This document shows, one piece after another, positions 1 to 6,730 of a stretch of DNA of 9,593 nucleotides. The notes under the pieces are model-generated. The model saw only the letters and a list, made by a program, of their open reading frames with translations. It was not told the DNA's origin and did not search any database. Positions within the stretch are counted from its first letter, which is position 1, and the number at the start of each line of letters is the position of its first letter. Source of the DNA: JBBQXK01 sp038251625 (lineage in GTDB: Bacteria > Pseudomonadota > Alphaproteobacteria > Rhodobacterales > Rhodobacteraceae); the NCBI GenBank assembly GCA_038251625.1, contig JBBSBE010000141.1, positions 1 through 9,593 on the forward strand, in the 5' to 3' direction. The position numbers and the translations under genes are program-made.

Positions 1-633
1 AAGCGTCCCGATGGGCTGGTTGTGCCAGGCCGAGAAGTTCTCAAGCTGCACCCAGCTGATCCAGCCGGTGGTGAAACCGCACTTGGCCGCGCCCGATTCC
101 ATGATCTTCTTGGAGAAGGCTTCCACGTCGGCCCAGGTCTTGGGCGCCGTCTCGCGGTCAAGGCCGGCTTTTTCGAACACGTCCTTGTTGTAGTAAAGGA
201 TCGGGGTGGAAGAGTTGAAGGGCATGGAAAGCATGTTGCCTTCGGTATCGGTATAGTAACCCACCACCTGCGGCAGGAACGCTGCGGGGTCGAAGGGCTC
301 GCCCGCGTCCTTCATCAGCTCGTAGACCGGATAGATCGCGCCCTTGGCGGCCATCATGGTGCCGGTGCCCACCTCGAAGACCTGAACGATCGCAGGCTGT
401 TCCTTGGCGCGGAACGCGGCGATGGCGGCCGTCATCGTTTCGGCATAGGTGCCCTTGAACGAGGGCGTCACCTTATATTCGCTCTGGCTTGCATTGTAGT
501 CGGCGGTGATGGCCTCGAGCTTGGTGCCAAGCTCGCCGCCCATGGCGTGCCACCACTGGATTTCTGTCTGCGCTGCGGCAAGGCCAGCGGTCGTCATCAG
601 CGCGAGCGCCGAAACGGGGATCATGCGGATCAT
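1..633 (-). CDS. ugpB: sn-glycerol-3-phosphate ABC transporter substrate-binding protein UgpB (N-terminal part, cut by window edge)
   Basis: Periplasmic solute-binding protein of the Ugp ABC importer, which takes up sn-glycerol-3-phosphate and glycerophosphodiesters. The 211 codons present begin with a short Sec signal peptide (hydrophobic core PVSALALMTTAGLAAA, likely cleaved after AAA/Q). The mature part reads IQWWHAMGGELG, then FKGTYAETMTAAIAAFR, QVFEVGTGTMMAAKGAIYPVYE, MPFNSSTPILYYNKDVF, and ends with WISWVQLENFSAWHNQPIG. These blocks match the order and content of E. coli UgpB as I remember it, so the family call is firm. The chosen ATG at 633 has GGAGG seven bases upstream (GGAGGCTTTCC before ATG). 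The C-terminal half lies outside the window, as would any ugpA/E/C partners. The gene follows the S41 peptidase gene in the same direction after an 88-nt gap and probably has its own promoter there. Confidence 0.95.
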   Translation of the reverse strand, partial: MIRMIPVSALALMTTAGLAAAQTEIQWWHAMGGELGTKLEAITADYNASQSEYKVTPSFKGTYAETMTAAIAAFRAKEQPAIVQVFEVGTGTMMAAKGAIYPVYELMKDAGEPFDPAAFLPQVVGYYTDTEGNMLSMPFNSSTPILYYNKDVFEKAGLDRETAPKTWADVEAFSKKIMESGAAKCGFTTGWISWVQLENFSAWHNQPIGTL

Positions 634-721
634 GGAAAGCCTCCGGGTTAGGGTTCAGAGGCTCGTATCGTCACGTTCTGTGACACGCGCGTTGCAGCGA
701 TGTGTCAGAGATGTGAAGCTG
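634..721 (-). promoter_or_regulatory. Intergenic region upstream of ugpB with two overlapping inverted repeats
   Basis: This 88-nt gap separates the S41 peptidase stop from the ugpB start. It holds a perfect GTCAC-N5-GTGAC repeat at 670-684. A second pair, TGACAC (681-686) and GTGTCA (702-707), has an inner CGC/GCG pairing at 688-690 and 697-699. The arms are variants of one TGTCA/TGACA motif, so this could be an operator for a dimeric regulator. The outer pair could also fold as a weak hairpin after the upstream gene, but no T-tract follows it on the minus strand. I see no convincing -35/-10 pair. The role is inferred; the repeats are directly visible. Confidence 0.4.
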
Positions 722-1942
722 TCACGGGATCAGCGCGCGTGCGGCGCGGGTGATCCAGGGGTCGCCGGGTTGCGTGTACCATGTGCCGGGCAGCGGCAGA
801 TCGGGCCGGATGCCCTGCGCCGAAAGGGGCAGCGTTTCACCCTGCCGAAAGTAATCAGACACGGAAATCGAGATGCGCCCGCCATCGGCAAGGTCGAAGG
901 CCCAGACGGTTTCAGTCTCGCCGGGGGTGGCGGTTCCTGCAACGATGGCGCGGCCTGCCTTTTGCAAGATCGCGGCCGTCAGCTCGCCCGCGCTGCGGGT
1001 GCGGGTATCGACAAGCACCGCCACCGGAACACGGCGCGCCCATTCGGGGCCACCGGGGATCGCGGGCACGGTGAAGGGCGTCGTTTCGCCGTCGCGGTTG
1101 ACGCCGCGCCCATAATTGCCGGGCGGCAGAAGCCGCGACAGCAGGTGTCGCATCATCAGCACAAGACCGCCGGGATTGGACCGCACGTCGATGATCAGCG
1201 CGCGTGGCGGCGTGGGGCGCGTCAGGGAACCAAGGGCGGCGTCAATCTCGCGCGACAGGACGGGGCTCAGGAAATGCGGGATCGTCAGCACCCCGACATC
1301 ACCGATCCGCGTGGCGCTGACCGGAAAGAAGCCCCGGTTCGGCATCGGCGCGATGGCCGCCTCCATCCGCTGCCCACCGCGCAGCCAGCCCACGCTTTTG
1401 GCAACGCGCAGCGCAGGGGCACAACGCGGATGGCAGGCGCCGGCATCCGTGGCCACGATCAGATCGCCGCGCCTCAGGCCCGTCGCCTCTGCGGGGCTGC
1501 CGCTGAGGACGGATGTGACGAGCAGCCCTTCCGGCATCAGGGCCGACAGGATCCCCGCGCCCGGTGTGGGAAAGACACCGCGAAAAAGTTCGTCCTGCGC
1601 CTTCACGCCCGCAGGCGAGGTATAGCCGGTGTGCCCGTCGCCCAGCTTGTCCAGCGCGCGCGACAGCGCGATGCGGTACGCATCATCGGTGGGCGCCGAC
1701 AGGATGGCGGGGCGGGTGGCATCGAACCCTGCAAGCCAGGCCGCAAAGGCTGGGGTTTTTCCGCGCACGTACCGCGCTATCAGCGCCGCGCGCACGGCAG
1801 AGACGGTGCACAGGCGCGGGTCGGCGCGGTCTTCCGCCGGGCAGGCCGCATCGGGCACAAGGCTTGCGGTCGGCACCAGTGCCAGCAGCCCGTCGCAGGC
1901 GGCAAGGACCAGAAACGCGGCGAGGGCAAGCCAGACCCTCAT
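722..1942 (-). CDS. S41 family (C-terminal processing/tricorn-type) peptidase lipoprotein
   Basis: Predicted exported serine peptidase, 406 aa. It starts MRVWLALAAFLVLAAC, a lipoprotein signal with lipobox LAAC and lipidated Cys16. A helical N-terminal region carries LGDGHTGYTSP around residue 104, the His motif of S41B-type peptidases. A PDZ-like domain follows (about 127-200, ending in GLRRGDLIVATDAG). The S41 core has IIDVRSNPGGL at 251-260, TRSAGELTAA with the likely nucleophile Ser317, and a closing GIRPDLPLPG. The Lys usual in CtpA-type enzymes (GxxTxGK) is replaced by Glu in GTATPGET. A Ser-His-Glu type mechanism is therefore more likely than a Ser-Lys dyad; this is inference. The ATG at 1942 overlaps the lysR stop in ATGA, and a longer TTG start at 1984 would bury the lipoprotein signal. 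The substrate is unknown. Confidence 0.87.
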   Translation of the reverse strand: MRVWLALAAFLVLAACDGLLALVPTASLVPDAACPAEDRADPRLCTVSAVRAALIARYVRGKTPAFAAWLAGFDATRPAILSAPTDDAYRIALSRALDKLGDGHTGYTSPAGVKAQDELFRGVFPTPGAGILSALMPEGLLVTSVLSGSPAEATGLRRGDLIVATDAGACHPRCAPALRVAKSVGWLRGGQRMEAAIAPMPNRGFFPVSATRIGDVGVLTIPHFLSPVLSREIDAALGSLTRPTPPRALIIDVRSNPGGLVLMMRHLLSRLLPPGNYGRGVNRDGETTPFTVPAIPGGPEWARRVPVAVLVDTRTRSAGELTAAILQKAGRAIVAGTATPGETETVWAFDLADGGRISISVSDYFRQGETLPLSAQGIRPDLPLPGTWYTQPGDPWITRAARALIP

Positions 1943-2877
1943 ACCGCGGCCCAGCCTTCGGGCGGCACGCATCCGGGCAACCAACGTGCCGCCACCTCGG
2001 CCAGCGCGTGATCGCGAAAAGCGGCAAGCGCGCCTTGCGCAAAGCCCCCGGCCACCGCCATCAGCCCCAGCCGCAGCGGGCGCAACCCCGATGCCAGCGG
2101 CACGAAGGCCAGGGGCGTGCTGTCGGGCGCATCGGCCTGTCGGCTTTGCAGATTGACGATCGTATAGCCATATCCGTTGCCCACCAGCGTGCGCAGCACG
2201 CTCATGTCGCGCGTGCGCTCGCCGATGCGGGGGCGCAGGCCAGCCGCCTCGAAAAGCTGCAGGAAATAGGCTCCGGAATACGGCAGGTCCAAAAACACCA
2301 TCGGCTCTTTCGCTAGATCGTGGAGGGTAAGCAGGCCCTTTGCAGCCAGCGGATGCCCCCCCGGCAGCATCACCATCGGGGGCAGCGTGGCAAGGGGGGC
2401 GAAATCAACATCCTGCGGCAAGGCCAGATCATAGCTCAGGCCGAGGTCCACCTCGCCCACCAGAAGCCGGTCGATCAGGTCTGCATGGTCCATCTCGGCC
2501 TGCCGCAGGCGCACGGCCGGATGCGCGGCCTCAAACCCCCGCCGCAGGCCGGGCAGCACAAGCTGGGCAAAGGTCTTGAGGCAACCGACAGCCAGCGGCC
2601 CCGCCACCGCGCCGCCCCCGGCTGGCGACAGCGCCTCTGCCGCCGCCAAGAGCCGCCGCGCTTCGGCCAGAAGCTGGCGGCCCGTAGGGGTCAGCGCCAG
2701 CGCTTGCGCGGGGCGACGAAGGAACAGGGGCACGCCCATCTCGGCCTCAAGCTGGGCCACGGCGACAGAGACGGAGGGCGCGGATACGTTCAGCCGCCGT
2801 GCGGCTGCCGCAACGCCGCCACCCTCACCAAGGGCCGCGAAGTATTCAAGCTGGCGAAGGGTGAAACGCAGAGGCAA
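1939..2877 (-). CDS. LysR family transcriptional regulator
   Basis: LysR-type regulator, 312 aa from the proposed TTG start. The N-terminal winged helix-turn-helix is clear: FTLRQLEYFAALGEGGGVAA, then RRLNVSAPSVSVAVAQLEAE, then GVPLFLRRPAQALALTPTG (about residues 4-70). An effector-binding domain of periplasmic-binding fold follows (about 90-300), with the familiar VDLGLSYDL, MVMLPGGHPLA and LVGNGYGYTIVN segments. The TTG at 2877 is preferred because GGAG lies six bases before it and it gives normal LysR length. The further upstream TTG at 2937 has no ribosome binding site and adds 20 residues of unrelated sequence. The stop overlaps the S41 peptidase ATG by 4 nt, so the two are probably translationally coupled. 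The gene lies 78 nt after the DUF1028 gene in the same direction. The effector is unknown. Confidence 0.93.
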   Translation of the reverse strand: MPLRFTLRQLEYFAALGEGGGVAAAARRLNVSAPSVSVAVAQLEAEMGVPLFLRRPAQALALTPTGRQLLAEARRLLAAAEALSPAGGGAVAGPLAVGCLKTFAQLVLPGLRRGFEAAHPAVRLRQAEMDHADLIDRLLVGEVDLGLSYDLALPQDVDFAPLATLPPMVMLPGGHPLAAKGLLTLHDLAKEPMVFLDLPYSGAYFLQLFEAAGLRPRIGERTRDMSVLRTLVGNGYGYTIVNLQSRQADAPDSTPLAFVPLASGLRPLRLGLMAVAGGFAQGALAAFRDHALAEVAARWLPGCVPPEGWAAV

Positions 2878-2883
2878 GAAAAG

Positions 2884-2887
2884 CTCC
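2884..2887 (-). promoter_or_regulatory. Ribosome binding site that sets the lysR TTG start
   Basis: The minus strand reads GGAG, then CTTTTC, then TTG, a Shine-Dalgarno core with six-base spacing. No comparable site precedes the alternative upstream TTG at 2937. Confidence 0.6.
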
Positions 2888-2955
2888 GTCCGGTGGCACA
2901 GATCAGGGCGCGGGGCAGGGCGGATGTCAACCTGCAAGGCCGTGATCGGGCGCGA

Positions 2956-3627
2956 TCAGGGATCGCCCGGCACGCCATACCCCGGTGCGGCCGAGGGATC
3001 GAGCGCACGTGTCACATAAGCCGCCATCTGCGGGCGATAGACGGCCCAGGCGGCGGCAAGGGCGGCAATCGGGGCATCCTCGGCCCAGTCGCAGCGCAGA
3101 TCGACCAGCGGCCAGTCTTGTGCATCGACCACCAACAGACCCGCCGAATGCACCGGCCCTGCCTCGCCCCCCGCGGCAAGCCCCGCTTGCAGCGCGTGCA
3201 ACAGTCGGTCGGCCAGATGGCCCGTGGCCCGCCCGAAGGCCGCGACCATCGCGGCAGGCACCCCCGCATCGGCCAGAAGGTTCCCCCCGGACGCCACGCC
3301 CGGCCCCAAAGCCTCGGCCCAGACCCCGAGCGCCCTTGGCCCGGAATGCACCGCCGCATTCCCTGCGGCATCCACGGCCAGCACTTGCCGGAAGGCGGCA
3401 TGGGGGCCACGGGCGATGATCGCCACGACCTCGCCAGCGCTCGCCCCCTCGGCCATCAATCGCAGCGCCTGCGGCCCTAGCCGCGGGTCGGTGATGTTCT
3501 GGCTTGCTACCGCCCCCACGCCCGCCCGCGCATGGGCGCAACGCGCTGCAACGGCGGGCGAGGAGGACGAAATCGCCACACCGAACATGCCTGTATCCGC
3601 GCAGCGCGCGACGAGGGAAAAGGTCAT
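2956..3627 (-). CDS. DUF1028 family protein (putative Ntn-hydrolase fold)
   Basis: 223-aa protein of the DUF1028 family. The start MTFSLVARCADTGMFGVAIS, then AGVGAVASQNITDPRLGPQA, then LRLMAEGASAGEVVA, with later VHSGPRALGVWAEALGPGVASGGNLL, fit the family's typical N-terminal and central blocks. The family is proposed to have an Ntn-hydrolase fold, in which residue 2 (here Thr) would be the nucleophile after Met removal. No reaction is established that I know of, so I assign none. The ATG at 3627 follows AAAGGCGGAAAG. The gene begins 25 nt after the small secreted-protein gene, and a 78-nt gap separates it from lysR. A short hairpin (GCGATC/GATCGC, 2952-2966) covers its stop codon. No signal peptide or membrane segment is visible, so it is probably cytoplasmic. 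Confidence 0.88.
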   Translation of the reverse strand: MTFSLVARCADTGMFGVAISSSSPAVAARCAHARAGVGAVASQNITDPRLGPQALRLMAEGASAGEVVAIIARGPHAAFRQVLAVDAAGNAAVHSGPRALGVWAEALGPGVASGGNLLADAGVPAAMVAAFGRATGHLADRLLHALQAGLAAGGEAGPVHSAGLLVVDAQDWPLVDLRCDWAEDAPIAALAAAWAVYRPQMAAYVTRALDPSAAPGYGVPGDP

Positions 3628-3652
3628 CTTTCCGCCTTTGCGGGGCTATTCG

Positions 3653-4153
3653 TCATGGCGCGTTGTCCTGGCCGCTGAAGGGGTTCATGACGGTGCGAAA
3701 CTGCCGGTTACTGTCGTCCCACAATACGGCTTCGATGCACGGCGACGCACCTGCGCCATCGCAATTCGATCCGTGCAGCGCAAAGAGAAGCACACGAACG
3801 GGCGGCTGCACCTCGCCTTCCGCCGTAAAGGCGATGTCTTGCACCAGAAGCGCGCCTGCAAGACGGCTGAAAAGCTGGTCCCCGACGCGCAGATGGATCA
3901 TGTGCCCGCCGGAGCCGCCAAGGAAGCCGCCGTCCGGGTAGCAAAACGCCCCTTCTTCACTAAGGATCGCATCATCCGCCGTGCCGTCACCGGTCAGATC
4001 CGCAGACGTCAGCGCGCCCTCTGGCAGATCGAGCCTTGTGCCCCCGATCTCGTTGCACCAGCCAAGAGAGGGGGCCAGCGCTGCCGCGAAGGGATCTTCG
4101 GCCAGCGCCGGGGCAGCGGTCAGGGCCAGCACCGCAAGGCTGCGCAGAATCAT
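3653..4153 (-). CDS. Small secreted protein of unknown function with Cys pairs and a DLTGDG loop
   Basis: 166-aa protein whose specific family I do not recognise. MILRSLAVLALTAAPALA is a clear Sec signal with an ALA cleavage site near residue 18, so it is likely periplasmic. The mature part has four Cys (33, 71, 131, 139), which could form two disulfides. The segment SADLTGDGTADDAIL (50-64) resembles the Asp/Gly-rich calcium-binding loops of FG-GAP/VCBS-type repeats; a single such loop is weak evidence. The rest is mixed beta-like sequence (VRVLLFALHG, EAVLWDDSNRQFRTV), without membrane segments. The ATG at 4153 overlaps the plsY stop by 4 nt (ATGA) and has GGAG seven bases upstream, so co-translation with plsY is likely. 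No catalytic motif is seen and no function is assigned. Confidence 0.82.
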   Translation of the reverse strand: MILRSLAVLALTAAPALAEDPFAAALAPSLGWCNEIGGTRLDLPEGALTSADLTGDGTADDAILSEEGAFCYPDGGFLGGSGGHMIHLRVGDQLFSRLAGALLVQDIAFTAEGEVQPPVRVLLFALHGSNCDGAGASPCIEAVLWDDSNRQFRTVMNPFSGQDNAP

Positions 4154-4758
4154 CCCTTTGCTCCGATCTTCGGTTCCGTTCCGGCCCTCAACCGCGCGAT
4201 GTTGGCGCCATGGCGGAGGTAGATCAAAACCGTCAGCGCGGCCCCGAGGAAAAGCAGATCAAGCCGCCCAAGGCCTGCCATCCAGAAGGTCGAGGATGCA
4301 GCCGCCATCAAGGCCGCGAGCGACGAGAAGCGCGTCAGTGCCGCCACGACGGCCCATGTGGCGCAAAGGCCAAGGCCCACGGGCCAGGCAAGCGCCAGCA
4401 TGATGCCCAGAAAGGTCGCCACGCCCTTGCCGCCCTTGAACCCCAGCCAGATCGGGAAAAGGTGGCCCAAGAAGGCCGCAAGTCCCGCCACCTGTGCCGC
4501 ATCGGGGCCGACCATGGCGCGGGCGATCAGCACCGCCACCGCGCCCTTGGCGGCATCCAGCACAAGCGTCGCCACCGCGGCCCCCTTGTTACCGGTGCGC
4601 AGCACATTGGTGGCCCCGATGTTTCCCGACCCCACCTTGCGCAGATCGCCAAGGCCCATCGCCCGCGTGATCACCAGCCCGAACGGCACCGCGCCCAGCA
4701 GATAGGCCAGCAGGGCCACGATCAGCAGCGTTTCCGATTGCGTCTGAAGGATCGGCAT
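4150..4758 (-). CDS. plsY: Glycerol-3-phosphate acyltransferase PlsY
   Basis: Integral membrane enzyme that transfers the acyl group from acyl-phosphate to sn-glycerol-3-phosphate, giving lysophosphatidic acid, the first committed step of phospholipid synthesis. The 202 aa match the usual length. All family motifs are present: LLGAVPFGLVI, KVGSGNIGATNVLRTGNK (motif 1), LVLDAAKGAVAV, GHLFPIWLGFKGGKGVATFLG (motif 2, His-Gly and Lys-rich loop) and YLRHGANIARLRAGTEPKIG (motif 3). About five hydrophobic segments fit the inner-membrane topology. The ATG at 4758 lies three nucleotides after the stop of the upstream dihydroorotase-like gene, with GAGG eight bases before it. The stop overlaps the next gene in ATGA. 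Pairing with pyr genes is common in alphaproteobacteria to my knowledge and says little about function. Confidence 0.98.
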   Translation of the reverse strand: MPILQTQSETLLIVALLAYLLGAVPFGLVITRAMGLGDLRKVGSGNIGATNVLRTGNKGAAVATLVLDAAKGAVAVLIARAMVGPDAAQVAGLAAFLGHLFPIWLGFKGGKGVATFLGIMLALAWPVGLGLCATWAVVAALTRFSSLAALMAAASSTFWMAGLGRLDLLFLGAALTVLIYLRHGANIARLRAGTEPKIGAKG

Positions 4759-4761
4759 GGC

Positions 4762-6033
4762 TCAGGCCTCGGCGTCAAAGACCCTGCGGCCGCCCACGAA
4801 GGTGGCGTGTACCCGCCCCTCCATGCGCGCGCCGTCAAAGGGCGTATTGCGGGATTTCGACAGCAGGGTGAAGCGGTCGAGCACGAAGGGCGCATCGGGA
4901 TCAAAGAGCACCAGATCTGCGGGAGCGCCGATGGCCAGCCGCCCCTGCGGCAGCCCAAGACGCCGCGCGGGGTTCAGGGCAAGCGCGCGGAAAAGCGCGG
5001 GCAGGTCCATCGCGCCGGCATGCACCAGCCGCAACGCGGCAGGCAGCAGGGTCTGCAAGCCCACGGCACCCGAGGCGGCCTCCTCGAACGGCTTTCGCTT
5101 GTCCTCTTCGTCCGCAGGCGTGTGCATGGAGGAGATCACGTCGATCAGCCCCGATGCCACCGCCTCGACCACCGCCATCCGGTCCTCTTCAGGCCGCAGC
5201 GGAGGCGAGAGCTTGAAGAAGGTACGGTAGTCGCCCACGTCGAATTCGTTCAGCGTCAGGTGATGGACCGACACGCCCGCCGTCACGTCAAGGCCGTTGG
5301 CCTTGGCCCGCTCAAGCGCGGGCAGGCTGCGCGCTGTGGTGATCTGGTCGGCGTGGTAGCGCGCGCCCGTCATTTCGATCAGGCCAAGGTCGCGGTCCAG
5401 CCCGATGCGTTCGGCCATCGGATGCACGCCGGGCAGCCCGCGCAGGCTCGCGAACTTGCCGCTGGTGGCGGATGCCCCGCGGGAAAGCCCGGGGTCCTGC
5501 GGATGCCCGACCACCAGCGCGCCGAGGCTGCGCGCATAGGTAAGCGCGCGGGACAGCACCTTGCTGTCCTCCACCACCCGGTCGCCGTCGCTGAACGCCA
5601 CGGCCCCTGCATCGAGCAGAAAGCCGATCTCTGTCATCTCGCGCCCGTCGCGGCCCTTGGTCAGTGCGGCCATATGGTGGATACGCACGGGCGCCGAGGC
5701 GGCGGCGCGGCGGGTCACGAATTCCAGCACTTCGGGGGTGTCGATGGCGGGCGAGGTGTCGGGCCGTGCGATGATTGTGGTTACCCCCCCCGCCGCCGCA
5801 GCCAGTCCGGCCGAGCGGAACGATTCGCGGTGGCGTTCCCCCGGTTCGCCGATCTTGACGCCCCAGTCGACAATGCCGGGGGCAAGGCACAGCCCGCCAC
5901 CGTCGATCACCTGCGCACCTTTGGGGGCAGGCTCGTCGCGGGCGACGATCAGGCCATGCTCCACCGTCAGGCTGCCCGCCTCGTCTTTGCCCGTCTCGGG
6001 GCAGATCAGACGGATGTTATGCAGGTGGATCAA
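4762..6033 (-). CDS. pyrX: Dihydroorotase-like protein lacking catalytic residues (PyrX / PyrC' type)
   Basis: 423-aa amidohydrolase-fold homologue of dihydroorotase. The overall family pattern is complete: GLCLAPGIVDWGVKIGEPGE, GGVTTIIARPDTSPAIDTP, GAVAFSDGD, FKLSPPLRPEEDR, ALALNPARRLGLPQGRLAIG and SKSRNTPFDGARMEG. The catalytic positions are not. The zinc-ligand HxH of the usual DxHxH is Gly58/Lys60, the later ligand His is Gln230, the catalytic Asp of the ATDHAPH block is Met303, and the last His there is Ala307. His177 and His304 remain. Such proteins in Pseudomonas (PyrC') are inactive and structurally support aspartate carbamoyltransferase; the pyrB gene upstream suggests the same here (inference). 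An active dihydroorotase should be encoded elsewhere. The start is TTG with AAAGG upstream, overlapping the previous stop in TTGA. Automatic annotation would call it pyrC. Confidence 0.9.
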   Translation of the reverse strand: MIHLHNIRLICPETGKDEAGSLTVEHGLIVARDEPAPKGAQVIDGGGLCLAPGIVDWGVKIGEPGERHRESFRSAGLAAAAGGVTTIIARPDTSPAIDTPEVLEFVTRRAAASAPVRIHHMAALTKGRDGREMTEIGFLLDAGAVAFSDGDRVVEDSKVLSRALTYARSLGALVVGHPQDPGLSRGASATSGKFASLRGLPGVHPMAERIGLDRDLGLIEMTGARYHADQITTARSLPALERAKANGLDVTAGVSVHHLTLNEFDVGDYRTFFKLSPPLRPEEDRMAVVEAVASGLIDVISSMHTPADEEDKRKPFEEAASGAVGLQTLLPAALRLVHAGAMDLPALFRALALNPARRLGLPQGRLAIGAPADLVLFDPDAPFVLDRFTLLSKSRNTPFDGARMEGRVHATFVGGRRVFDAEA

Positions 6034-6569
6034 ACGTGGCCTTTCTGGATCAGCCGGATCAGGGCAAGGACGGCATCGCTGTCGGCGACGCGTTCAAAGC
6101 CGGGTTTCGCGCCAGTGCCGAACAGGACCTTCGCGGCGGGGAACAGAATGCTTCCCCGGTGCCCGCTGTGGTGGTCTATTCGCGTTGCGGCGTCAATCGG
6201 GATGGATCTGGTGAACCGCCCCCACACAGGCAGATCAACTGCGATCAACGCACGGTGGTTGGTGAGGGCATAGGTGGACCAGCGGCGGATCAGCGCCGCG
6301 CGCAGGATGTCGGTAGGGATCGAGGCAAAGAACACGGTCAGCACGATGACCCAGACATCCCAATATGGTGCTACCTGCAGCTGCAGCCGGTTAACGAGGT
6401 ACAGAAACAGCACAAGTCCGAACAGCCCGCTGGCAAGTTTGCCCGCCTGGCGCAAGGTAAGGTACAGCGCGCCAGAGGGGCGCCCTTGCCACAGGACATG
6501 CTCATCCCGGTCAAGGGGCCATGCGTCGCAGGCTGCGGCCGATGGGGCGTTCATCGTGGCGTCGGTCAT
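6030..6569 (-). CDS. Bacterial PH domain-type membrane protein
   Basis: 179-aa protein with the layout of two-helix bacterial PH-domain (DUF304-like) proteins. A cytoplasmic N-terminus carries DRDEHVLWQGRPSGALYLTL. Two hydrophobic segments follow (LASGLFGLVLFLYLV and WVIVLTVFFASIPTDIL). After them come the family's STYALTNHRALIAVDLPVWG, RSIPIDAATRI and GSILFPA, and a PGFERVADSDAVLALIRLI end. The exact role of these proteins is not established. The ATG at 6569 is chosen because GAGGGAG lies seven bases before it. The frame stays open up to an ATG at 6734 that overlaps the previous stop, but the added 55 residues are Pro/Arg-rich and do not look like part of the domain. The 161-nt spacer 6570-6730 has only a small CCCCG/CGGGG hairpin. 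The stop overlaps the dihydroorotase-like TTG start. Confidence 0.8.
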   Translation of the reverse strand: MTDATMNAPSAAACDAWPLDRDEHVLWQGRPSGALYLTLRQAGKLASGLFGLVLFLYLVNRLQLQVAPYWDVWVIVLTVFFASIPTDILRAALIRRWSTYALTNHRALIAVDLPVWGRFTRSIPIDAATRIDHHSGHRGSILFPAAKVLFGTGAKPGFERVADSDAVLALIRLIQKGHV

Positions 6570-6576
6570 GGCGGTT

Positions 6577-6583
6577 CTCCCTC
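6577..6583 (-). promoter_or_regulatory. Ribosome binding site for the PH-type membrane protein
   Basis: The minus strand reads GAGGGAG followed by seven bases and ATG at 6569. This strong site favours the 179-aa product over a 234-aa form starting at 6734. Confidence 0.55.
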
Positions 6584-6730
6584 GGGACATGATACGGCGG
6601 GGCGTCCCCGCACGGGGAAGTCCGGACGGCAAGGAGGGTCGTTCGCGAGGGTGTCTTTCGTGGGGCGGGAATGGGGTAGGCCCGCTGATCGCAGGCGGAG
6701 CACTTTGGTCGGCGCGCACAAGGACGGATG

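Noticed and set aside
506..2011. A 501-codon plus-strand open frame opposite ugpB and the S41 peptidase
   Set aside because: Low-complexity Arg/Gly/Ala-rich translation with no recognisable motif, antisense to a well-supported gene.
2952..2966. Short hairpin GCGATC/GATCGC at the DUF1028 stop as a third copy of the palindromic family
   Set aside because: It lacks the GGTGAG flank and GAACG flank and has only a 6-bp stem; chance in GC-rich sequence is likely.
2320..3480. A 386-codon plus-strand open frame opposite lysR and the DUF1028 gene
   Set aside because: Same shadow character; the minus strand carries complete LysR and DUF1028 motifs.
4036..6273. A 745-codon plus-strand open frame opposite pyrX, plsY and the PH gene
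   Set aside because: It is rich in Arg, His, Gln and Gly, shows no domain, and lies antisense to genes with clear family motifs; a GC-bias shadow.
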